Source of the DNA: Hydrangea macrophylla
Lineage: Eukaryota; Streptophyta; Magnoliopsida; Cornales; Hydrangeaceae
DNA length: 64,000 bases
Assembly (NCBI GenBank): GCA_033977485.1
Contig: CM066982.1
Coordinates: 35,442,218 to 35,506,217 of the forward strand
Direction of reading: 5' to 3'
Shown here: positions 1 through 8,559 of the stretch, in pieces
Position numbering within the stretch: position 1 is the stretch's first letter
Layout: each line of letters begins with the position of its first letter
Position numbers and translations under genes: made by a program
Notes under the pieces: generated by a model
What the model was told of the DNA's origin: nothing
What the model saw: the letters and a program-made list of their open reading frames with translations, nothing else
Databases searched by the model: none

Positions 1-2066
1 CACCCCTTTTGGAAAAGTTTTCGGGAAAAGAGGTCGTAAGTTGACCTAGCTGCTGTGACAGCAAAAAAATAGAATGTTTGGAAGGAATGTTGGGACCCAA
101 ATGGACCATTTCCAAGTACTTCCAAGTCAAACCAAAAATCATGGGTGTTCTCCAATGAGTTAGGAAGACTTTCCAAGTGGCCTTGTATCCATATGTTGAG
201 TATTGTGTTCTAGAAAAATCTTTGAACTCAACTCACTCACTGTTTTGACTCATTGTTTTGAAGATTTTGGAGAAAACAAAGTTTAGTTTCTTGAAACCAA
301 ATGAGAGGGATTGAGAGGGGTTTTGAAATAGATGTTTTGAAAACATGTTTTCAACACTCAATAAGGATCATAGCCACTTAGAATACCTACATCAAACTCA
401 TCATTTAAGAACCTCCAAGATTGTTGGAGAGATTTATTTTGTTTTTGGACATAACTTCAATACATTCCAAGAATACCTTGGAAGTATTGAGGTTATGGTC
501 ATCATCTATCAAACATGTTTTTGAGGTCAAGAGCTACTATCCATGAGGATTCACTCACCCCAAACTTCATTTCATCACTTAGATGATGATGAACTAGTAA
601 GTAAATAAAGAAAATAAAAAGGAAATGGGATGAGAAGAGATGAACAATAAATAAACAAGCAAGTAGATGATAATCAATAGATGATATTCATGAAGCATGA
701 GACTTGTAGATTGGTGTATCACTCATATGTAATGACACTAGACATGGAAGAAGCTTCCACACTCTTGAATGCTCACTAAAATGGTGGTTGGGAGTATTGA
801 ATGTTGAAGTAAATGGAAGTAATGAAGTAAAAACAAAGTTAGAACTCACTTTTGTTTTGAAAAATCAAAGAAGAAAGCTTCTTTTCTCTCCACTCTAACC
901 TTATCTCTACACTTTCTCTCCCAAACTTTCTCTAAACTTGCATTTTTCTCCCCCAAAATGAGGAGTAATGGGGTGTTTATATAGGCCAACTTGGGGTGTT
1001 TTTGGGATTTAGAAAGTACTCCCATTGGCTCCAAACATCTGAAATCATAAAACTATGTCGTTTTGGCTTTTAATTAATCAAAATGGGACCACAAACTTAA
1101 TTACAAAAATGGACTGTTCTGGAGGGGAGTGCCGCGGCGGCACTGGACCACTGCCGCGGCGGCAGTGGGCCAGTGCCGCGGCAGCACTGCTCCTCCCTTC
1201 GTCTGGATAATGCTGTTTAGGCCCCCCGAAGTTCCGGTATTCGCGAAAAGGCCCTATTTTGTCCGAAATTCACAGAAAATGCGTACGAACTCCAAATCGA
1301 GGTTGTGATATACCGTTGGAAAGGTAATGGAGTCTACTTTACATAAACAATAGTTCGGGGATAGGTCACTTTGAAAAGTTTTGCGGTATTCGCGATAAAA
1401 GCCGATTTGATCGCCTTTTTCGCCTTTGGAAATTCATAATAAATTCGTTTTAAATCCAGAAATTATGTGCGATATACCGTTGGAAAGCTATTGACCTCTA
1501 GTATCCATGAAAAATATTTGAAAATTGTTTCGGTGCCCCGATTCCAAAGTCAAATCTTGGTCAAACTGGTCAATCCTGGGATTCCCGGGAAGTTCTGGGA
1601 ACCTCTGGGAGCTCCCAGGAGCCGACGTTTTCGCTCGATTCTCTTTTAAAACTTATTTTAATACTTTTCTAAGGATTCCGGTGAATTTGGACAATTTCGG
1701 TCAAACTTGGTCAAACTTCGGTCAAACCTGGTCAAATCTCGGTCAAACCTGGTCAAACCTTGGTCAAACCGGTCAACGGGGACTTTTCGGGAACTTCCGG
1801 GACTTCCGGGGGTCTCTGGGAGCTGACGATTTCACCCGATTCCTCTTAGAAACTCATTTTAATGCTTTTCTCATGACATAGCATGTTTTCAGGACTTTGG
1901 GACCAAATCTGGGAGTTTTCGGGCTTTTAGGGGCATTTTGGTCATTCTGAGCATTCTGAGAGATAGAGCTGACTTCCAGGAGTCTTTTTGAGTCTTTTTC
2001 GATCATTGTGAACCACCAAGCTATGGGTCTCCTAAATCTGATAGCCGACAAAATGGGGTGTCTACA
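1..2066 (-). repeat. 3' LTR of T1, truncated by the window edge
   Basis: Aligns without net gaps to 17646-19711 at a constant offset of 17645. I counted about twelve substitutions by eye. In element orientation it begins TGTAGACACCCC at 2066. It holds the same TATA box (976-985), GC-rich hairpin array (1129-1189) and short GGTCAAAC tandem repeats (about 1700-1772) as the other LTR. About 1.2 kb of this LTR lies outside the window. Confidence 0.95.
1129..1189 (-). repeat. GC-rich alternating hairpin array in the T1 3' LTR
   Basis: Three units in a row. The outer units have the arms AGTGCCG and CGGCACT around CGG, and the middle one has ACTGCCG and CGGCAGT. Each carries the CCGCGG core. This copy has two substitutions relative to 18774-18834. 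It lies about 145 bases upstream of the LTR TATA box in element orientation, so it is in U3. Confidence 0.85.
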
Positions 2067-2085
2067 GTTTGCCCCTCTTTGGCAT
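2067..2085 (-). promoter_or_regulatory. Polypurine tract of T1
   Basis: On the minus strand a purine-rich run (AAAGAGGGGCAAAC) lies directly against the TGTAGACACC start of the 3' LTR. This is where plus-strand DNA synthesis is primed in LTR retrotransposons. The end GGGGCAAAC recurs three times at 7646-7764. Confidence 0.75.
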
Positions 2086-3546
2086 GAACTTGCGAGGCAA
2101 CGCATGTCGCAAGCGAGTGCCAAAGTTTTGAAGAGACAGGTCTTTTGGAGGCTATAGATTTAGGATAAAAAGCATTGCAAAAGATGGAAGGATGATGCTG
2201 AGGCTAGTGCTGGTCGTGCTCTGTGTGAGCTGCCTACGTATCCCAAGGGGAATCAGACCAGGACGTAGTTCAGGGCACAAAGGAATAAATCACATATGCA
2301 CATACACAACAATCAGGCGGATGCTATGCTATATGAGGATGATATGCAATGTGTGGATGTGATATGATCTCATACATGAGCCCTATCATGCCTAGTTTTC
2401 TGATCCTAGAATGAGCAGGTGCCATGGGGTGTGCCACTCCGAGTGGGCTGGTGTTGTGCTAGTGTTTGCGATTGTGACGTGGTGGGTGACTCGGATAAGG
2501 GCATTGAAGTCTAGAAGACTCCGGGTTTAGGGGCAAACTTCTGGAAGTGTGCTTCGTAAACAAACGTAACTGGGTGTGGGGTCTCAGAGGACTATGATCG
2601 AAGATGTCTTTTGGAAAATAACCGACGGACACAGGGGCCCTGGAAATTAAGAGACTGACATAGAAGTCACGGGACGAACGTGAAATCCTGGGACGTCCTA
2701 TGATGAACATGGAGGCCCCAATGGTGTGATGAGAGCGACGGACCGACGATGTTTGCATCAAGATGACGAGTCGACAATGGACTACTGTGATTTGAACTGA
2801 CGGTGTATAAATCCGCTGAGGATTAATCTGAATCTGCTGGGGATGAAGCGATACTTTCTAGGATCTCTCTTCAACTGCTCTTTTTGATCGAATCTTACGA
2901 GCCTGTCGGGGTCTCCGGGAGCTGGTATCTGTCTGCTTTTGTCCTCGGAGGATGACGCAGGGTTCTCAGGGAATCTCTTTCGGTGCTCAATCCAAGAGAG
3001 CCTGTCAGGGCCTCTGGGAGCTGGTATCTGTCTGCTTTTGTCCTCGGGGGATGATGCAGGGTTCTCGGGGAATCTCTTTCGGTGCTCAATCCAAGAGAGC
3101 CTGTCGGGGCCTCTGGGAGCTAGTATCTGTCTGCTTCTGTCCTCGGAGGATAATGCAGGGTTCTCGGGGAATCTCTTTCGGTGCTCAATCCAAGAGAGCC
3201 TGTCGGGTCCTGTGGGAGCTAGTATCTGTCTGCTTCTGTCCTCGGAGGATAATGCAGGGTTCTCGGGGAATCTCTTTTCTTTGATCGGGAACCAGGATCC
3301 GTTACCAGAATTCTCGTGTTTGATCGAAATTCGCGACGGTCGTCCTGAAACGACCGATTCGGGTCTTCGGGAGCCGATTTTTCCCAGTTTTTGCCTACTG
3401 GAGGTAGTTCTGACAACTTATAGTCTGCTTGGGGTAAAACCTCATAAATCTTGACTGGAACGGGCCATCGGGGCTGAAAAAGGCCAAAACGGGCCAAAAC
3501 GGGGCGAAACGGAGCAAAACGGAGTGACGCGGGGCCCACGGGGAGC
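2086..3546. other. Non-coding stretch between the T1 polypurine tract and the antisense gene
   Basis: No convincing gene. It contains one diverged copy (about 2230-2277) of the CTACG/CGTAG hairpin motif that is tandemly amplified at 8060-8551, a 99-bp tandem repeat (2899-3289), and a short run of roughly 10-bp repeats of the AACGGGGC type at about 3485-3530. Relative to the plus-strand antisense gene that starts at 3831, this is its upstream region. Confidence 0.7.
2899..3289. repeat. 99-bp tandem repeat, about four copies
   Basis: The motif GCCTGTC recurs at 2901, 3000, 3099 and 3198, a period of exactly 99 bases, with few differences between units; a fifth unit breaks off near 3280. Because 99 is divisible by three, the array stays open in several frames and gives apparent proteins made of 33-residue repeats. 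I treat those frames as by-products of the repeat. Confidence 0.92.
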
Positions 3547-3608
3547 AATGCCGCGGCGGCATTGGGCCACTGCCGCGGCGGCAGTTGGCCAGTGCCGCGG
3601 CGGCACTG
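3547..3608 (+). repeat. GC-rich alternating hairpin array upstream of the antisense gene
   Basis: Three hairpin units built like the LTR array at 1129-1189: unit one has arms AATGCCG and CGGCATT, unit two ACTGCCG and CGGCAGT, unit three AGTGCCG and CGGCACT, each around CGG. The array ends about 220 bases before the ATG at 3831. The sequence around it differs from the LTR, so the array itself is the shared part. Confidence 0.85.
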
Positions 3609-3726
3609 GGTGGCCGGACTTCATCTTCTTATATTTCGGGTTTTTGAGCTCTCCAAGCTCATTCTTGGCCATTTTGAGGTGTTTTTGAAGCCAAAATTCA
3701 CCAAAACGCAGCTTGTGCGTGCTCAG

Positions 3727-3826
3727 GTGAGTAATCTTTCCCCATAGTTGGATTTTTGATTGGTGTTTTGGTTTGCCCAAATTTTCAAGAAGAAAATTTT
3801 GAATGTGACTTCCATTTTTCTTGTAG
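3727..3826 (+). other. Candidate 5' UTR intron of the antisense plant mobile domain gene
   Basis: GCTCAG|GTGAGT at 3721-3732 is a consensus donor and TTCTTGTAG ending at 3826 a consensus acceptor, four bases before ATCC-ATGG. It would put a first non-coding exon between the hairpin array and 3726. Inferred from splice signals alone. Confidence 0.55.
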
Positions 3827-3830
3827 ATCC

Positions 3831-6012
3831 ATGGCTTCGAGCTCAAGGAGACCGTCTAAGAAGGCCAAAGGACGGATGAAGGCCGAGATGCACACCCCGG
3901 ACGTGATTTTGCGGGACCCCCAACACCATCTTTCGGCCGCGGCTCTAGCGAGCTTGGTATGTGAAACTTTCGACATTTTAGGACCACTTTCATGTACTAT
4001 GCTAGTTTTGTAAGCTATAGCGTGCACTTAGAGACCGTTAGAAGCTCGACTTGTGCTCAAATGTTGATTTTGTGAATTTTGCTCTCGGGTCGTGAATAGT
4101 GATTTTGTGCATCTTTTGTCGCCTTTGTTGTGTGCAGGTGCCGGAAGTGGCATTGAAAGGCCATGGTAGCCTTGCCCATGCTTTCTTATGGTATACCCAG
4201 CTTTCGCCCACCGTTAAGAGGATGGTTGATGATGCCGGGTTCGGAGGCTTCGTCCGCTTGGTTTCGAAAAGTAGCAATGATCCGGCCCACTTCTATGCAC
4301 TGGCTGAGAGGTGGTGGGACACTACCAACACTTTTCATCTGCCGTTCGGAGAGATGACTATGACGCCTTTTGATTTCTCCATGATCACAGGCTTGAGGGT
4401 CGGCGGGAAGCGCCTGGTTCTGGACTATTTTTATGAGATTGACCCGGAGGCGGTGGAGATGTTGATTGGGGCTGTTCCCCCTAACCTGGAGAGGCATTGG
4501 TTCCCCTGCGGCTGGCTTTACCGGGCCTATGGTAGAGGTAATCACAATCTGAACAATTCCCAGCTTTTGAGGGTTTACCTTCTGTATGTCCTTGGGTGCT
4601 CCATCTTTGCGACAAGGAACGACCGGGTGAGCTTGAGGCTCCTTTCTTGCTTGGCAACCATTGATGAGATCCCCTCCTACAACTGGGGCGGTGCTGCCCT
4701 GGCCCATCTCTACAAGCATATGGGGGAGGTCTCTCGGGGCGATGTTAAATCTACTAGGGGATTCTGGCGAGCTTGGGAGGTATGCACTGCTTCTTCTTTT
4801 ATTTTCCATCTTTTGATTTTCATACTTGTTCTGATTTCTCCTTTGTCTGTGCAGCTTTGGAGTTTTGAATACTTGAAGATGTTGGCTCCCTCCCCAGCAG
4901 ACGAGTCAGGCGAGGATGAGGATGGTATGGCTCCTGTGCCTCTATTCCCACGAGGCTTGAGATGGCGGAGGGACGTTGTTGGGGTGAAGAGCGGGGCCCA
5001 TCGGATTGTTTTGCTTCGGAACTTCTTAACTGGGTTGACAGCCTCTAGTGTTGATTGGACGCCTTGGGAGGGCGTCGCTTATGCCGCCACTGAGGAGATA
5101 CAAGCGGATAAATCTCTTACCTCTTGTCGCCTTCTGCTGGAGAGTACCGAGTGTAGGTAGTGGTTCCTTGGGGAGCGGGTCTCCCGGTAGGTGGTTGGTG
5201 GTTCTCGGTATCACGTCCCTCATGATCCTCCTGCGATGGATGCTGGTGACCTTTCTGGAGACGCTCTATCGGCGGCCTTAGCCGGCACTGATGTCTGGGA
5301 CCATTTTCTTTCTGAGACCGGTTATGAGGCTTACCGTGGCCGTTTCCTGATGCCTAACTTCCCACTCTTGGAGGTGAGTTCTTTTTTTTTTTTGTATTTC
5401 TGTTTATATTCATTGCCCATGTTTTTGATCTATCTTTTCCTAACTTATTCTGTGCCTGCAGCTTCGCGAGATGTACAGGAGACAGGCTCCTCAGGCTCCC
5501 GACCCTATCCCCCCTTGGGATTGGACCGTCAATGTTCTAGGCGCTGATGGCACTCCCCAAATGATGGAGGTGCCACGAGTCACATGTGGGTACCCTACTC
5601 AGCCAGCGGGCGTCCTCAATGTTCCTTGGAGTTACGCTGAGGAGGGTCACGCCTTGGCGGCTAGCCTACGGTCCTTGGTCCTTACACGAGACCACCGGGT
5701 ATGTCTCTAATTTTGCACTTTCTTAAGGTTACAAGGTTCTAACCCTGGATTTTTTATTTTGACAGATGGATGGTATGCGGCAATTTGCCGCCAATCAGAT
5801 GGCGTCCTTGGTAAGTCTCTGACTCGACTCTGTTTTTGTACCTTTTTTGTTGTTCCCTTACTGATTGCCCTCATTTTTATTTGTGTGTGCAGTACCGTGG
5901 AGGCGGGGCTGGCTCATCGAGGACAGGTCCAAGATGCAGAGGTGGCAGGAGGAGGCCGTCGCCGACATACACGCCGGGCGGTCCGACGGAGGACGAAGAA
6001 GAGGAGGACTGA
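3831..6012 (+). pseudogene. Plant mobile domain (PMD) gene, six coding exons, antisense inside T1; two in-frame stops
   Basis: Exons 3831-3956, 4138-4779, 4855-5373, 5462-5698, 5766-5810 and 5893-6012 join in one phase-0 frame of 563 codons. Every intron is GT-AG, four of them only 67-88 bases, and the first is 181 bases. Exon 2 has the PMD signature: a WWDTTNTFHLPFGEMTMT stretch with MITGL, then RVYLLYVLG and YNWGGAALAHLY, and the exon 2/3 junction restores the W-E-LWSFEYL block. The C-terminus is acidic (EDEEEED). PMD proteins occur as host nuclear proteins of the MAIN/MAIL1 type and as passengers in transposons. Exon 3 contains TAG codons at 5158 and 5188 in otherwise matching sequence, so this copy is probably broken. 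Introns survive because the gene is antisense to the element's RNA. The PMD assignment is firm; the exon ends are inferred from splice signals and frame continuity. Confidence 0.8.
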
Positions 6013-6288
6013 GGCTTCCCCAGCGGGAATTATTATTTTATTTTCTTTTCCTGTTTTCGATTGGGTTGTACTGAGGATATGATTATTCGGACAGTGTAGG
6101 ACGATGTGTAGCACAATTTGTGACCTTCTGACAGAGTATTATGATGTTTTGCCTCCTAGGCCGGATATCTTCCGGTTTAGAGGCGCAGTTGTGTGCTTGT
6201 TGATATATGTGCATTGTGATTGCTGGATGTTACTGCGATAGGCAGTTTTGTGATAGTGAGTGCTTTTGCCTTGCAGGTGGGATAGTCC

Positions 6289-7344
6289 GTGAAACGGGGA
6301 GGTGCTGCCGAAATTTTGAATTTTGCTAGAGCCGTGACAGGAAATATGGCTTTGTATGATCCCGCCCACCTCACAACTTGGCTGAACATTACGGATGGCG
6401 TGGAGCGGATCAACCTCTTCAGCTACGGCTTGACCGAGCTATTCTCTCTTTGCCAGATGACCCTGAACACTGAGTTCTTGCGTGCTGCCATTGGTCACTG
6501 GGACCCGGTGAATCATGTCTTCAACTTCAATGGCCTGGAGATATGCCCTGTGTTTGAGGAGTTCTGCGCTATTCTCGGCTATGATTCTGACTCTGACTTG
6601 ATCCTCCCTTCTGCTGATACCCTCAGCCCTACACGAGCCTTGGCTGAATACCTGAATTGCTCTGTTACTATTTCCCGCCGGCTGATTCAAGGTGAGGTTC
6701 TCAACATTGCTTCTATTATTGCCCGGTATGCCAGTCCTGGGAATCCCAGCGTGTATGATGCTTCCCGTGGGGCCGCTTTGATATTGTGCATGACTTCGCA
6801 CTTCCTGTTCTCGGGCACTTCCATTGACTTGGTGCATGTGTGCCTCGGGCTGAAACTTAGCAGGAATCCCATGGCCATGGTTCTAGCTGAAACTTTGAAT
6901 GGTTTGGACAATGCCTTCATCCAAGGGACTCCTCTCCTTTCTGGGGCGCCTTTGGTGTTACAGGCTTGGCTTTACGAGCGCCTTCATCTGTGGACGGGCC
7001 GTATACCACCAGTTTACTTCCGTCGAGCCGTGCTTTATTCTTACTATACCTTTGTCGATTGGGTGGGCATGATGAGCACCTTATCTGAGGCTGACATTTG
7101 CTGGATCGTGAGGCGTTGGGGCCCCTATGCTATCACCACGAGCCTCAGGGGTCACCAGAGAGTGTGGTTGATGGGTCTGAGAGAGACTTCTTTCTATCAT
7201 CCTCGCCGTTTGGCCCGACAGTATGGACAGGTTCAGGAGGTTCCTCGGGGGTTTACTGAGAGGGTCTTTGCTTCCAGGATCAGAGCTACCACTATTGCTG
7301 CTTTTATTGATGGTTGGACTGACCGAGTAAAGGCCTACTTCTAA
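6289..7344 (+). CDS. DUF7745-like protein, second antisense gene of T1
   Basis: An uninterrupted plus-strand frame of about 350 codons, 277 bases after the PMD gene. It has no ATG at its left end (first in-frame ATG 6346). A strong acceptor, TTGCCTTGCAG ending at 6276, and an in-frame TAG at 6283 suggest an upstream exon and one nonsense change. Recognisable blocks are AIGHWDPVNHVFNFNGLEIC, then FEEFCAILGYD and a C-terminal HLWTGRIPP region. These resemble the DUF7745 proteins found in plant genomes, often next to gypsy sequences. An AATAAA lies at 7358-7363, 14 bases after the stop. No enzymatic motif is evident and the function is unknown. Its orientation and closeness to the PMD gene suggest the two were captured or are expressed together. 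Confidence 0.65.
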   Translation: MKRGGAAEILNFARAVTGNMALYDPAHLTTWLNITDGVERINLFSYGLTELFSLCQMTLNTEFLRAAIGHWDPVNHVFNFNGLEICPVFEEFCAILGYDSDSDLILPSADTLSPTRALAEYLNCSVTISRRLIQGEVLNIASIIARYASPGNPSVYDASRGAALILCMTSHFLFSGTSIDLVHVCLGLKLSRNPMAMVLAETLNGLDNAFIQGTPLLSGAPLVLQAWLYERLHLWTGRIPPVYFRRAVLYSYYTFVDWVGMMSTLSEADICWIVRRWGPYAITTSLRGHQRVWLMGLRETSFYHPRRLARQYGQVQEVPRGFTERVFASRIRATTIAAFIDGWTDRVKAYF

Positions 7345-8059
7345 AGACCTTTGAAGAAATAAAAGACACTAAGACAAAACTGGTCCTGACTGATTCTGCT
7401 CATTCCTTCAAGTGTCTTTTGAACATGTGGTTGCTTTTTGAAAGACTTTTATTTCTTTGATTATTCCTGCCTATGTAATATTCAAAGTTTGTTTATCGGT
7501 GAACCTTGGTTACTTTGGGAATCTCATTTTATGCATTTTAGCTTTCTAAAAACATTTTGTAACTTGAGATTTCAATTAGTTGTTGCTTTTGGTACTTGCT
7601 TGAGCATGCTGGGGTTGTTAGAGGCAAACGAGGCGGGTAGCCGAAGTTTGCCCCTAGTTTGGGATATATATGGTTGTGAGGCAAACGAGGTAGACGATCG
7701 ACGTTTGCCCCTAGTTTAGAAGAGGTTCAGGCAAACGAGGCGAGTGGCCGAAGTTTGCCCCTAGTGTGGAGGGTGGTTTTTGGGTTATGGTAAGGACCGC
7801 GACTTCATTTCTCTCATGTGCTCATAATTTTTGCCTAGGCACCAAGGAGGTGACCTAGCGAGATATTTTCTCTCTTTTGTTATTGCTCACTTTGGATTTA
7901 GCTCTAATTTTTGCCTAGGCGTCCTTTCGGATTTTCGACCTAGCGAGCTATCCTTCTTTTTCTTTTTGAAAGTCTGCCTACGTACCCCCGAGCGGGGATC
8001 AGGTCCAACGTAGTTCGGGCCATGGTTGGGAAGAAGCGGGTTGATTTTTAGGTAGGTGG
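7345..8059. other. Repeat-rich spacer after the antisense genes
   Basis: No gene seen. It holds three GGCAAAC/GTTTGCC hairpins (7621-7764). Two copies of a TTTTTGCCTAGGC ... GACCTAGCGAG module lie near 7827-7862 and 7906-7950, each with the palindrome GCCTAGGC. A diverged copy of the 101-bp hairpin unit lies near 7977. Confidence 0.7.
7621..7764. repeat. Three GGCAAAC...GTTTGCCCC hairpins resembling the polypurine tract
   Basis: Inverted arms GGCAAAC and GTTTGCC enclose 15-20 bases in three successive modules; the right arms GTTTGCCCCTAG lie at 7646, 7703 and 7753. On the element's strand each right arm reads CTAGGGGCAAAC, matching the GGGGCAAAC end of the true polypurine tract at 2067-2085. 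Confidence 0.75.
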
Positions 8060-8551
8060 GGTGACCGAACCGTTGTGGTTGCCTACGTATCCCCGAGCGG
8101 GAATCAGGTCGAGCGTAGTTCAAGGCAAGGCTTGAAAGGAAATGTTATTTTTGTTAGTGGAGCGACCGAACCGATGTGGTTGCCTACGTATCCCCGAGCG
8201 GGAATCAGGTCGAGCGTAGTTCAAGGCAAGGCTTGAAAGGAAAGGTTATTTTTGTTAGTGGAGCGACCGAACCGATGTGGTTGCCTACGTATCCCCGAGC
8301 GGGAATCAGGTCGAGCGTAGTTCAAGGCAAGGCTTGAAAGGAAAGGTTATTTTTGTTAGTGGAGCGACCGAACCGATGTGGTTGCCTACGTATCCCCGAG
8401 CGGGAATCAGGTCGAGCGTAGTTCAAGGCAAGGCTTGAAAGGAAAGGTTATTTTTGTTAGTGGAGCGACCGAACCGATGTGGTTGCCTACGTATCCCCGA
8501 GCGGGAATCAGGTCGAGCGTAGTTCAAGGCAAGGCTTGAAAGGAAAGGTTA
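8060..8551. repeat. 101-bp tandem repeat with internal hairpin, five copies
   Basis: GCCTACGTATCC recurs at 8081, 8182, 8283, 8384 and 8485, a period of exactly 101, with near-identical units. Each unit folds on itself through GCC/GGC, CTACG/CGTAG and TCCC/GGGA pairs. The array ends 8 bases from the pol stop codon. Single diverged copies lie near 7977 and 2230. Confidence 0.93.
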
Positions 8552-8559
8552 TTGGATAG

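Noticed and set aside
846..1034. 62-codon minus-strand frame in the T1 LTR, repeated at 18491-18679
   Set aside because: It appears twice only because LTRs are duplicated. It has no recognisable domain and ends at the GTGAGT site; at most an upstream ORF of the transcript.
2939..3454. 171-residue plus-strand protein with 33-residue repeats
   Set aside because: Produced by the 99-bp tandem repeat, which stays open in several frames; no independent coding evidence.
5158..5190. A tiny intron removing both TAG codons of PMD exon 3
   Set aside because: A GT...AG of about 32 bases between the stops is too short for plant splicing, and its removal would not eliminate the first stop cleanly.
3831..7344. 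A resident host gene at this locus
   Set aside because: The region lies between pol and the polypurine tract of one element with near-identical LTRs, so the genes travel with T1.
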